Source: Candidatus Peregrinibacteria bacterium (GTDB lineage: Bacteria > Patescibacteriota > Gracilibacteria > UBA1369 > PNNO01). Taken from it: DNA of 15,907 nucleotides. The notes beneath the pieces were generated by a model, which saw nothing but the letters and a program-made list of their open reading frames with translations, was not told where the DNA came from and did not search any database. The stretch is from positions 1-15,907 of the forward strand of contig JAUVDZ010000016.1 of NCBI GenBank assembly GCA_030595015.1, given 5' to 3'. Positions 1 to 6,482 of the stretch are shown one piece after another. A program made the translations under genes and the position numbers. Positions within the stretch are counted from its first letter, which is position 1; the number at the start of each line of letters is the position of its first letter.

Positions 1-418
1 CTAAACCAAGCTCAGGAAGATCAGGAATCTTACGCGATTTATCCTGAATACGCATTACAACTTTTTCTCCATTTACAGTTGGTAAAGTTGAAATACGAAG
101 ATCCATTTCTTTTCCATCGCGGGTTGTTACTGCCGATCGGCCATCTTGCGGAATTCTTTGTTCATCAATTTTCAAATTCGACATAATCTTCACGCGGGAA
201 ACAACAGCAGGATGAATATTTGTTGGATATTCAACAACCTGCCGTAAAACACCATCAATACGATATCTAATACGAACAGTATGCTCTAAAGGTTCGATAT
301 GAATATCTGAAGAACGGGAATCCAAAGCAAAACTAATTGTACTTAACACAAGTTGTGGGATATTACCTCCCAGAATAGCTTGTTGTAATTGTTCTAATTT
401 TGGATTTTTTTCTGGCAT
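1..418 (-). CDS. pilB: Type IV pilus assembly ATPase, PilB/GspE family (N-terminal part, cut by window edge)
   Basis: Translating from the ATG at 418 gives 139 codons that run off the left edge. The visible part is the N2 domain that precedes the Walker A region of secretion ATPases: SSDIHIEP at about residues 35-42, RIRYRIDGVLR at about 49-59, KIDEQRIPQDGR at about 83-94, and RISTLPTVNGEKVVMRI at about 108-124. In this family the hexameric cytoplasmic ATPase powers pilin polymerisation. The ATG lies one base after the stop of the PilO-like gene, which supports this start and an operon. Only about 34 residues precede the N2 motifs, so the MshEN-type N1 domain of ordinary PilB is absent. The catalytic Walker, Asp-box and His-box regions lie outside the window, so PilB cannot be separated from GspE or PilT-like relatives here. 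The family call is firm; the symbol less so. Confidence 0.85.
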   Translation of the reverse strand, partial: MPEKNPKLEQLQQAILGGNIPQLVLSTISFALDSRSSDIHIEPLEHTVRIRYRIDGVLRQVVEYPTNIHPAVVSRVKIMSNLKIDEQRIPQDGRSAVTTRDGKEMDLRISTLPTVNGEKVVMRIQDKSRKIPDLPELGL

Positions 419-419
419 G

Positions 420-1052
420 TTATTTCTCAGGTGATCTATAGTATGCATTCATTGCTACATTGAAATTTATTTCATCACGACCGCTTGTGTTTCCTTCTGT
501 TCCGGTTGGTGAAACAAAATTAATAATGATTGATTGGATGTCGATTAAACGTGTTTCATCGCTCAGAGTCCCACTTGTTTCTACGAATTTAAGGAATTTG
601 AAAAAGTTATCAAAGGAACTTTGAATTGTCATCTTGAATGGCATTGATTCATAAGCAAGTTCACTGTTGTTTTTTGATTTTGCAAATTGAAGATTGCTTA
701 TCAGAAACGGATTTTTAAGTCTATGGATCTCACTGGCAAAATTATCTAAACTTCGGGTTAATGAAGTATAGTCTTCTGATTTTGGCAGAACTACATCTAA
801 TTGATTTTGAATTGTTTGTATTAAATCCAAATTTTCTTCTTTAATTTTTCTAAGTTCAGCTTCGATTTGTTGTGAGTTATCATCAAGTCTTTCAAATAAA
901 ACTTCATTATTTGCTGTCTGACTTCTAATTTCCAAAAAGTTCATTACATTTGTATACGTGAAGTATCCCGCAGCAATAAGCAATATAATAGTTAGAGCTC
1001 CGTAGAGTCTTAGTTGAAAGAATTTAGATTTTAAGAACGATGTAGCGTCCAT
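420..1052 (-). CDS. PilO-like type IV pilus inner-membrane assembly protein
   Basis: 210 residues with a short cytoplasmic N-terminus, one membrane segment (about 16-33, LYGALTIILLIAAGYFTY), a charged predicted coiled coil (about 40-88) and a C-terminal alpha/beta domain (about 90-205). This order is that of PilO, which forms a heterodimer with PilN and links the cytoplasmic PilM/ATPase platform to the pilus machinery. I see no diagnostic motif, as PilO sequences diverge strongly, so the call rests on architecture plus position between a PilN-like gene and pilB. The start codon overlaps the upstream stop by one base (TAATG at 1050-1054) and its own stop lies one base before the pilB start, giving a three-gene, tightly coupled operon. 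It could alternatively be called a GspM-like protein. Confidence 0.65.
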   Translation of the reverse strand: MDATSFLKSKFFQLRLYGALTIILLIAAGYFTYTNVMNFLEIRSQTANNEVLFERLDDNSQQIEAELRKIKEENLDLIQTIQNQLDVVLPKSEDYTSLTRSLDNFASEIHRLKNPFLISNLQFAKSKNNSELAYESMPFKMTIQSSFDNFFKFLKFVETSGTLSDETRLIDIQSIIINFVSPTGTEGNTSGRDEINFNVAMNAYYRSPEK

Positions 1053-2233
1053 TAAATAAGAGTTAGGTATTCGTCGTCTAAGTAAAGTTCGATTCTAAAG
1101 TTTGATGTATACCCTTTATTTTCATCTCCTGATTTCGGGTACGATCTGTTTTCAACTTGTTTGAACATTGGAGATTGTTCTAAAGAATCAATAAGATTTG
1201 CAATAAGAGTGAATGTCGTTCCATCATCTTTTTTAGCCAATCCCGTTAGAACAACCCGATTGTTATCTGTATCAAAATCAAATGCTGAATATCTTAATCC
1301 TCCGAGTTCTTCAAAGAAGCCGGAATTATAAAGCGAGTCTTCATTTTTTGAAATTGTTTCAATTTCTTCAATGATAGAAGACCATTTGATTCGATTTTGT
1401 TTAAGTATATTTACACTACTAAAGTCATTGCTTAGGATTTCCAAAGCCTTTTGTGTTAACTCAAATAATTTCATATCATCTCTTTCAAGGTCACTACGGA
1501 TTTCATCTGCATTATTTGCGAAAAATTTCTTAAGATCATTATTTGTTACAAGTTGAAGAGCAGTTGAATAATTTGTTATGTCCTGCACAATAGGATCAGT
1601 TAACTCTTCTTTTTTCAAAAGTTTAATTTCGTCTCTTAGCTCATTTTTGAGTGCATTCAAAAAGTCTGCCTCCGGAATATTACCAATTTTTATTGGCTCA
1701 TTAAATTTTGCTTTTGCGTTTTCATAAGCCATAAGAATTCGATTTTGAAGATCAGCCAGCGCATCATTGTCCACGCCACCTGTTCTTGCTTTCGTATATG
1801 TATCACTTAAATAAGAAAGTTCCTGTAAATAAAAAGCCATTAATAAATAATTTTGTTGATTGATAGAAGTTTGCAGAGTTACTATTTCCTGGTTTGAATT
1901 TTTCAGTTCCTGAGCTGTGTTAGGTCCTCTTAAACTTGAGAACAAATCAAACTTAGGATTAAGTTCAGAAAAGAAGAACCCAATCGACAATAAAGCTAAT
2001 ACTATTACACTAATGAATGCGATTTTAATTAGTTTTAGATTTCGTTTTGTAGGATCAAATGCCCCAACAATCTTTTTTTCAAGTTCAGGAATTGGCCCAA
2101 GAATATTTTCCTCGGGTTTGGTTTCTTTTGCTTTTTTAACATTAACACCTTCAATTAACTCAGTTGTTTGAGGTTTCTCTTGCTCTGAAGGAGCTTTTTT
2201 CTTGAAGATATTAGTGTATTTGTTTTCTGGCAT
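1052..2233 (-). CDS. PilN-like type IV pilus assembly membrane protein with long cytoplasmic N-terminus
   Basis: 393 residues. The first 60 are charged and Lys/Glu-rich, one membrane segment follows at about 69-88 (LIKIAFISVIVLALLSIGFF), and the rest is a long helical, probably coiled-coil, extracytoplasmic region (about 105-290) ending in a mixed alpha/beta domain (about 300-393; RYSAFDFDTDNNRVVLTGLA is reminiscent of the PilN/PilO ferredoxin-like fold). PilN proteins are normally near 180 residues, so this one is about twice as long, mostly through the helical middle and the N-terminal extension. First gene of the pilus operon, with a promoter just upstream at 2277-2305. It has no visible Shine-Dalgarno site (an A-rich stretch precedes the ATG). 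The assignment to PilN is by architecture and context; I recognise no strict signature. Confidence 0.55.
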   Translation of the reverse strand: MPENKYTNIFKKKAPSEQEKPQTTELIEGVNVKKAKETKPEENILGPIPELEKKIVGAFDPTKRNLKLIKIAFISVIVLALLSIGFFFSELNPKFDLFSSLRGPNTAQELKNSNQEIVTLQTSINQQNYLLMAFYLQELSYLSDTYTKARTGGVDNDALADLQNRILMAYENAKAKFNEPIKIGNIPEADFLNALKNELRDEIKLLKKEELTDPIVQDITNYSTALQLVTNNDLKKFFANNADEIRSDLERDDMKLFELTQKALEILSNDFSSVNILKQNRIKWSSIIEEIETISKNEDSLYNSGFFEELGGLRYSAFDFDTDNNRVVLTGLAKKDDGTTFTLIANLIDSLEQSPMFKQVENRSYPKSGDENKGYTSNFRIELYLDDEYLTLI

Positions 2234-2276
2234 TTTTGTTTTGTTTGCGCGCCTTGCGCTTTTATATTTTCCTTAT

Positions 2277-2305
2277 ATTTTAGCAGAATTTGGCCAAAAA
2301 GTAAA
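2277..2305 (-). promoter_or_regulatory. Sigma70-type promoter of the pilus operon
   Basis: On the minus strand, -35 TTTACT (2300-2305) and -10 TAAAAT (2277-2282) are separated by 17 bases, and a TGC directly before the -10 forms an extended -10. Transcription would start near 2270, leaving a leader of about 37 bases that contains a small GC-rich island (two copies of GCGC around 2246-2261) able to form a short hairpin. No other promoter candidate is needed for the three downstream genes. Confidence 0.6.
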
Positions 2306-2360
2306 GCTTGGAGGTGCAGACAAAGGACTTTACTTAGTAATCGACTTTACCTCGACCTAT

Positions 2361-2392
2361 TAAAAAAAGACCGCCTCTTACGAAACGGCCTT
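2361..2392 (-). terminator. Intrinsic terminator of rplJ-rplL
   Basis: Minus-strand RNA folds into an 11-bp stem (2367-2377 with 2382-2392) closed by a GUAA tetraloop and followed by seven U residues (2362-2368 as A on plus, the last two pairing in the stem base). Three of the pairs are G-U in the minus transcript and would be A-C mismatches in a plus transcript, so the structure works in this direction only. It lies 20 bases after the rplL stop and upstream of the pilus promoter, insulating the two operons. Confidence 0.85.
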
Positions 2393-2411
2393 TTCAATTT
2401 ATTCTTTTGTC

Positions 2412-2822
2412 TTATTTCAGTTCTACGCTTGCACCGGCATCTTCTAATTTTTTCTTTAATTCTTCAGCTTCGTCAGCAGGTACGTTTTCTTTAACTGCTT
2501 TTGGAGCTCCATCAACTAAATCTTTTGATTCTTTAAGTCCAAGACCTGTAATTTCACGTACAGCTTTGATAGCTGCAACTTTTTGATCACCTGCAGCAGT
2601 AATGATTACAGATTTTGTTCCGTCTCCTTCGTCTTCACCAGCGTCTCCACCAGCAGCACCGCCACCAGCAGCAACAGCTACAGGAGCCGCAGCAGATACA
2701 CCGAACTTGTCTTCCATTGCTTTAACAAGGTTAGCAAGATCCATCACAGATAGCTTCTCAACTGAGTCAAGAATTGTTTGTGCGTCTTTTGATAATTTCA
2801 CTTCTGTTGTTTCTTCAGCCAT
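2412..2822 (-). CDS. rplL: 50S ribosomal protein L7/L12
   Basis: 136 residues with the classical two-part plan: N-terminal dimerisation helices (about 8-42, including LSVMDLANLVKAMEDKFGVSAA), an Ala/Gly-rich hinge (about 43-62) and the C-terminal factor-binding domain (about 67-136) carrying KVAAIKAVREITGLGLKESKDLVDGAPKAVKE in pieces typical of L12. It forms the ribosome stalk that recruits and stimulates GTPase factors, anchored by L10. It is slightly longer than the approximately 121 residues of E. coli because the hinge has an acidic insert (GEDEGDG, about 61-67). It follows rplJ after 33 bases with no Shine-Dalgarno site, only an A/T-rich approach to the ATG. Identification is certain. 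Confidence 0.98.
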   Translation of the reverse strand: MAEETTEVKLSKDAQTILDSVEKLSVMDLANLVKAMEDKFGVSAAAPVAVAAGGGAAGGDAGEDEGDGTKSVIITAAGDQKVAAIKAVREITGLGLKESKDLVDGAPKAVKENVPADEAEELKKKLEDAGASVELK

Positions 2823-2855
2823 TTTATAGGTTGTTAAATGATAATTTGAAGTATA

Positions 2856-3605
2856 TTAAGTTTGTTTGTTGTCCGGATCTGTAGCCTCAGCCTCTTCTGA
2901 TTTCTCTTCAGCAGGAGCTTCAGGAGCAGCAGCTTCCTCAGTAGGAGCGTCACCTTCAGGTTTAGCTTCTTCCTCAGCTTGAGCCTCCTCTTTTGAAGCC
3001 TCTTCTTTTGAAGCCTCTTCAGCAGGCGCTTCCTCAGTTTTAGCTTCTTCCTTAGGTTCTTCTTTAGCAGGCGCTTCGTCTGCAGGCAGCGAATCTTTAT
3101 AAGCATCAACAACTCCAACAAAACTTCGTAGTAATGAATAAAGAACACCGTGGAATCCACTGATTGGTGATTTCATTGAACCAACCATCTTCGCAAGAAG
3201 TTCATCTCTACTTGGAATCTTAGCAAGCTCGATAGTTTCAGCTTGTGTAAGAGTTTTTCCTTCCATGATCGCACTAAGAAGTTTTACTGTTTCGTTGGTT
3301 TTTGAGAAATCGTAAAGAGTCTTTGCAGCAGCAATTTCATCACCTTTACTAAATGCAACTCCTACTTGTCCAACTAGTGCTTCTTCTGGAATTTCATCAA
3401 ATCCAGCTTCTTTTGCAGCTAATTTAACAAGAGTCTTTTTCGCAACTTTAAATTGCGAATCATTATCTAAAAGATTTCTTCGAAGCGTTTGCACATCTTT
3501 TACTGAAATCCCTTGATAATCCGTAAATACAACTGATTTCGAATTTTTAAATAAATCCGTTAATTCAGCTATAACTTCTTCCTTTTTTGCTTTACTTACA
3601 GGCAT
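2856..3605 (-). CDS. rplJ: 50S ribosomal protein L10 with long acidic C-terminal tail
   Basis: Residues 1-172 are a full L10: MPVSKAKKEEVIAEL opening, FTDYQGISVKDVQTLRRNL (about 28-46), VAKKTLVKLAAKEAG (about 54-68), and the end of the globular domain and stalk-binding helix (about 130-172). L10 anchors L7/L12 dimers and binds 23S rRNA. Residues from about 173 to 249 form an extra tail made almost only of Ala, Glu, Lys and Pro, partly encoded by a 15-bp tandem repeat. Ordinary L10 ends near 165-175 residues, so the tail is an addition. Transcribed from the promoter at 3708-3735 through an attenuator leader. No rplK or rplA lies immediately upstream, unlike many bacteria. No Shine-Dalgarno site is visible before the ATG. 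Confidence 0.97.
   Translation of the reverse strand: MPVSKAKKEEVIAELTDLFKNSKSVVFTDYQGISVKDVQTLRRNLLDNDSQFKVAKKTLVKLAAKEAGFDEIPEEALVGQVGVAFSKGDEIAAAKTLYDFSKTNETVKLLSAIMEGKTLTQAETIELAKIPSRDELLAKMVGSMKSPISGFHGVLYSLLRSFVGVVDAYKDSLPADEAPAKEEPKEEAKTEEAPAEEASKEEASKEEAQAEEEAKPEGDAPTEEAAAPEAPAEEKSEEAEATDPDNKQT
2983..3020 (-). repeat. 15-bp coding tandem repeat in the L10 tail
   Basis: On the plus strand the unit GCCTCTTCTTTTGAA occurs at 2998-3012, with a one-mismatch copy at 2983-2997 (GCCTCCTCTTTTGAA) and a partial copy (GCCTCTTC) at 3013-3020. The repeat encodes EEASK-type pentapeptides and keeps frame, so copy number could vary without breaking rplJ. Confidence 0.8.
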
Positions 3606-3702
3606 AATTCAATAGTTAAAAAAATCGGCATACAGAGACGCCGACGAACAAATGTTGGTCTAGGCAGGGTTTATACCTTACGGCAACCTACTGTCTCTGA
3701 CG
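3606..3702 (-). promoter_or_regulatory. L10 leader-type transcription attenuator of rplJL
   Basis: The minus-strand leader contains the hallmarks of the L10 leader: CAGAGACAGTAGG near its 5' end (about 3687-3699), a small hairpin with GUAA loop, then CCTGCC (about 3664-3669) pairing back to GTAGG. A terminator hairpin follows (3625-3644: 7-bp stem, 6-base loop) with seven U residues (3618-3624), ending about 12 bases before the rplJ ATG. The strand CAGAGAC (3693-3699) is exactly complementary to GTCTCTG (3633-3639), which forms the terminator loop and part of its stem, so an antiterminator and the terminator are mutually exclusive. In Bacillus subtilis, L10(L12)4 binding to such a leader favours termination; the same logic is inferred here. 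Confidence 0.75.
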
Positions 3703-3707
3703 AGGTT

Positions 3708-3735
3708 ATTCTACTGAATTCTGTATGAAAGTCAA
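3708..3735 (-). promoter_or_regulatory. Promoter of rplJ-rplL
   Basis: Minus strand: -35 TTGACT (3730-3735), 16-base spacer, -10 TAGAAT (3708-3713). The expected start near 3701 places the antiterminator strand at the very 5' end of the transcript, consistent with the leader annotated downstream. Confidence 0.7.
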
Positions 3736-3753
3736 ACGAAAAATTGGCTTTTC

Positions 3754-3782
3754 TTGAATCTTTTTGGGATTTCTGGTATCAA
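3754..3782 (+). promoter_or_regulatory. Probable promoter of miaA-recJ
   Basis: Plus strand: TTGAAT (3754-3759), 17-base spacer, TATCAA (3777-3782) preceded by TGG as an extended -10. It is divergent from, and lies back to back with, the rplJL promoter. The implied leader before the miaA ATG is only about 15 bases and has no Shine-Dalgarno site. The -10 matches consensus moderately. Confidence 0.45.
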
Positions 3783-3804
3783 TATTTTACATTAAACAAG
3801 AAAT

Positions 3805-4701
3805 ATGGACATTACATCCTATATTCAAGATCATCTAAAAGACGCAAAGAAGCCGCTTATCGTTATCCTTGGTGGTACTGCTTCGGGTAAAACTGCCCTC
3901 TCTATAAAAATAGCAAAAGAATTCGATGGTGAGGTTATTTCAACTGACTCCCGTCAGGTTTATAAGTATATGGATATCGGAACCGCAAAGGTCACTGAAG
4001 AGGAGATGGAGGGGATTCCGCATTATATGATTGATGTTGTTTCGCCGGATGAAGAGTTTTCGCTCGCTGATTTTGTTCAAAAGGCAAAGGCTCATATTGC
4101 TGATATTCAAAAACGTGGTAAAGTGCCGATCCTCGCAGGAGGAACAGGTTTATACACTCGTGCTATTTGTGATAATTTTGATATTCCAAGAGTTCCGCCG
4201 AATCCAGAACTCCGCGCAGAACTTGAAAAACTCGAAACACAAGAACTTTACAATGCATTAAAAGATCTCGATCCAGATGCAGCTGAAAGAATCCATCCAA
4301 ATAATAGAAGATACGTGATTAGAGCAATCGAACTTGCAAAATCAGACAAAATCCAGCCTCAAAACGGCAAACCAGAATACGATGTTCTAAAATTTGGAAT
4401 CGAATGGGATCGCGACCTTCTTTATAAAAGAATTAACGAGCGTTCAGCTATCCAAATTAAGAATGGTCTCATTGAAGAAACTCAGTCACTTATAGATAAA
4501 GGATTTGACCCTAAACTTCCTTCTATGTCGAGTCTAGGTTATCCGGAAATGCTCAAATACATAAATAAGGAATTGCCGCTTGATGAAGCCCTTACTTTGC
4601 TTCAGCAAAACACGCGACACTATGCAAAACGCCAAATTACGTGGTTTAAACGAGAACCGAATGTGATATGGTTGAACGGTTCAGAATTAAATAAATTATA
4701 A
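3805..4701 (+). CDS. miaA: tRNA dimethylallyltransferase
   Basis: 298 residues, close to the usual 300-316. The P-loop GGTASGKT (23-30) is followed by ISTDSRQVYKYMDIGTAK (45-62), the IPHYMIDVVSPDEEFS stretch (71-86) and the PILAGGTGLYTRAI loop (about 109-122), all hallmark MiaA regions; the C-terminal half has SLGYPEM and RHYAKRQITWFKRE. The enzyme transfers a dimethylallyl group from DMAPP to N6 of A37 in tRNAs that read UNN codons, stabilising codon-anticodon pairing. Its stop overlaps the recJ start by one base (TAATG at 4699-4703), so the two are probably cotranslated. The need for DMAPP means the cell makes or imports an isoprenoid precursor. All expected motifs are present; no oddities. 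Confidence 0.97.
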   Translation: MDITSYIQDHLKDAKKPLIVILGGTASGKTALSIKIAKEFDGEVISTDSRQVYKYMDIGTAKVTEEEMEGIPHYMIDVVSPDEEFSLADFVQKAKAHIADIQKRGKVPILAGGTGLYTRAICDNFDIPRVPPNPELRAELEKLETQELYNALKDLDPDAAERIHPNNRRYVIRAIELAKSDKIQPQNGKPEYDVLKFGIEWDRDLLYKRINERSAIQIKNGLIEETQSLIDKGFDPKLPSMSSLGYPEMLKYINKELPLDEALTLLQQNTRHYAKRQITWFKREPNVIWLNGSELNKL

Positions 4702-6362
4702 TGTCAATTTTAGGCAAAAAATGGGAGATAAAAAATTCTACAGGGAAATCTGTAGTAGATAAAATTTGCGAAAATCGTAGCCTTACAGACCCTGAAGATT
4801 TAGCTCAATTTATTAAACCTGATTTTGAAAAAGGCTTTCATGATCCTTATTTATTAAAAGGAATGGATCGTGCATGCAAAAGAATCGAAAAAGCGATCGC
4901 CGATGGTGAGCGAATTATTGTTTATGGAGATTATGATGTTGATGGAATTAGTTCTGCTGCAATTATATATCTTGCTTTGTCGCATTTAGGTGCGAAGATT
5001 TCATATAGACTTCCACATCGTGTCAACGATGGATATGGGCTTAGCAAAAAGTATATTGAGGAGTTCGTAGACATTAAGATTGGTCTTGTTATTACTGTCG
5101 ACTGTGGTGTCTCAAATGCCGACGAGATCACACTTGCCAAGGAAAATGGTATCGACGTTATTATAACTGATCATCACACGATTCCTGAAAAATACCCTAG
5201 TGATGCTTATGAAATTTTGCATCCAAATTTGCCTGATGGCAATTATCCGTTTAAAGAACTCACCGGTGCAGGAGTTGCATTTAAACTTGCGCAGGCACTT
5301 TTGAAAGATCAGGATATGATTTATTCTTTATTGGATCTTGCGAGTCTTGGAACGGTTGCTGATTGTGGTCCGATTGTCGGTGAAAATCGGTTGATTGTTA
5401 AAAAGGGACTTGAGATGATGCCGAATACAAAGTGGGAGGGTTTGCGGAATTTGCAGGAGATTTCTGGAGTGAATTTTGATAAACCTTTGAGCACTTATAC
5501 TATTGGATATCAGTTGGCTCCAAGAATTAATGCTGCGGGTCGAATTGATTCGCCGTATTTTGCCTTACAGCTGTTGATTCAGGAAGAAAAATCAGAAACT
5601 GCAGTGAAGTTAGCTAAAAAATTAGAAAATTTAAATAGAAGACGTCAGGATATGCTTAAAAAATCTTTACATGAAGCTGAAAAACGGTATTTAGAGTTTG
5701 GCCAGGAGGATTTGGTTGTTATGGATTATAGTCCGGATTGGCATGTTGGAATTATTGGTCTTATTGCTGGTCGTTTAGCCGAAAAATACGCTAAGCCAGC
5801 TATAATTATGCATGATTTTGGTGATCATTTGGTTGGATCAGCCCGAAGTCAGAGTTTCTTTAATATAATTGAGGCTTTTACCGAGTTTAAGCACTTTTTT
5901 ACTCATTTTGGAGGACATGCACAAGCTGCAGGTTTTTCAATAAAAAAATCAGAAGTTGATAACTTTATAGTTGAATTTAAGGCTTACGTGAAGGATAAAC
6001 TTGAAACTTGTGATATAACTTCAAGTCTTGATATTGATTGTGAGATAACATCTGAAGAAATCAACTGGGATACACTTGAATTTATTAAATCTTTAGAACC
6101 ATTTGGGATTGCAAATCAAAGGCCGACATTTTTGCTTCGTGGAGCGGAAATAGAGCAGAGTAGGGTTGTTGGAAAGGATGAAAAGCATCTATCTTTAAAT
6201 ATTAGAAAAGATGATAAAAGTATTCGCGCAATTGCATTTAATTTTGGTGAACATTGTACATATACAAGAGAACACAAAAACCTCGATATTGTCTTTCAGC
6301 TAGAGGAAAACGAATGGAAAGGAAACACTAGTTTACAGTTGAAAGTATTGGATTTCGGTTAA
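4701..6362 (+). CDS. recJ: Single-stranded-DNA-specific 5'-3' exonuclease RecJ
   Basis: 553 residues, near the E. coli length of 577. DHH-superfamily motifs in order: YGDYDVDG (75-82), VDCGVSNADE (133-142), TDHH (156-159), SLGTVADC (about 215-222), APRINAAGRIDSP (about 273-285), then the DHHA1 domain with GSARSQ (379-384) and GGHAQAAGF (404-412). The last 130 residues match the OB-fold region (FGIANQRPTFLLRGAEI). RecJ uses Mn/Mg ions held by the Asp/His residues to degrade single-stranded DNA from the 5' end in recombinational and mismatch repair. Metal-binding residues all appear intact. Coupled to miaA by a one-base overlap; the pairing of these two genes is not functionally obvious. The GC content drifts a little across the gene but nothing suggests transfer. 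Confidence 0.96.
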   Translation: MSILGKKWEIKNSTGKSVVDKICENRSLTDPEDLAQFIKPDFEKGFHDPYLLKGMDRACKRIEKAIADGERIIVYGDYDVDGISSAAIIYLALSHLGAKISYRLPHRVNDGYGLSKKYIEEFVDIKIGLVITVDCGVSNADEITLAKENGIDVIITDHHTIPEKYPSDAYEILHPNLPDGNYPFKELTGAGVAFKLAQALLKDQDMIYSLLDLASLGTVADCGPIVGENRLIVKKGLEMMPNTKWEGLRNLQEISGVNFDKPLSTYTIGYQLAPRINAAGRIDSPYFALQLLIQEEKSETAVKLAKKLENLNRRRQDMLKKSLHEAEKRYLEFGQEDLVVMDYSPDWHVGIIGLIAGRLAEKYAKPAIIMHDFGDHLVGSARSQSFFNIIEAFTEFKHFFTHFGGHAQAAGFSIKKSEVDNFIVEFKAYVKDKLETCDITSSLDIDCEITSEEINWDTLEFIKSLEPFGIANQRPTFLLRGAEIEQSRVVGKDEKHLSLNIRKDDKSIRAIAFNFGEHCTYTREHKNLDIVFQLEENEWKGNTSLQLKVLDFG

Positions 6363-6388
6363 ATGAGTTGCTTTAATGTTAGATTTTT

Positions 6389-6412
6389 GGTATTTTTCAC
6401 CCTTAAAATGCC
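6389..6412 (+). terminator. Possible weak terminator after recJ
   Basis: GGTATTTT (6389-6396) can pair with AAAATGCC (6405-6412) over eight positions including one G-U, with an eight-base loop. The following tract (TCTTTAT) is a poor U-run, so termination would be weak at best. Confidence 0.25.
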
Positions 6413-6421
6413 TCTTTATGG

Positions 6422-6450
6422 TTGACACGGGAAGAAATATGTTTTATAAT
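6422..6450 (+). promoter_or_regulatory. Consensus sigma70 promoter of the DHH phosphoesterase gene
   Basis: TTGACA (6422-6427), exactly 17 bases, TATAAT (6445-6450): a perfect match to the sigma70 consensus. The start point would fall near 6457, about 26 bases before the ATG of the downstream gene. That leader contains no Shine-Dalgarno site but does contain a six-codon ORF (6454-6474). Confidence 0.85.
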
Positions 6451-6482
6451 AATATGATGACTAAAAAAATATAACTCTAAGC

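Noticed and set aside
1371..1556. Plus-strand ORFs opposite the pilus genes (also 1917-2171)
   Set aside because: They are antisense shadows of well-supported minus-strand membrane proteins with no start signals or recognisable products.
2602..2829. Pro/Ala/Ser-rich plus-strand ORF opposite rplL
   Set aside because: Antisense image of the Ala/Gly hinge of L7/L12, which is a certain gene.
2834..3160. 108-residue Leu/Lys/Arg-rich minus-strand ORF
   Set aside because: It is the frame-shifted reading of the repetitive Glu/Ala tail of rplJ and has no independent start signal or family resemblance.
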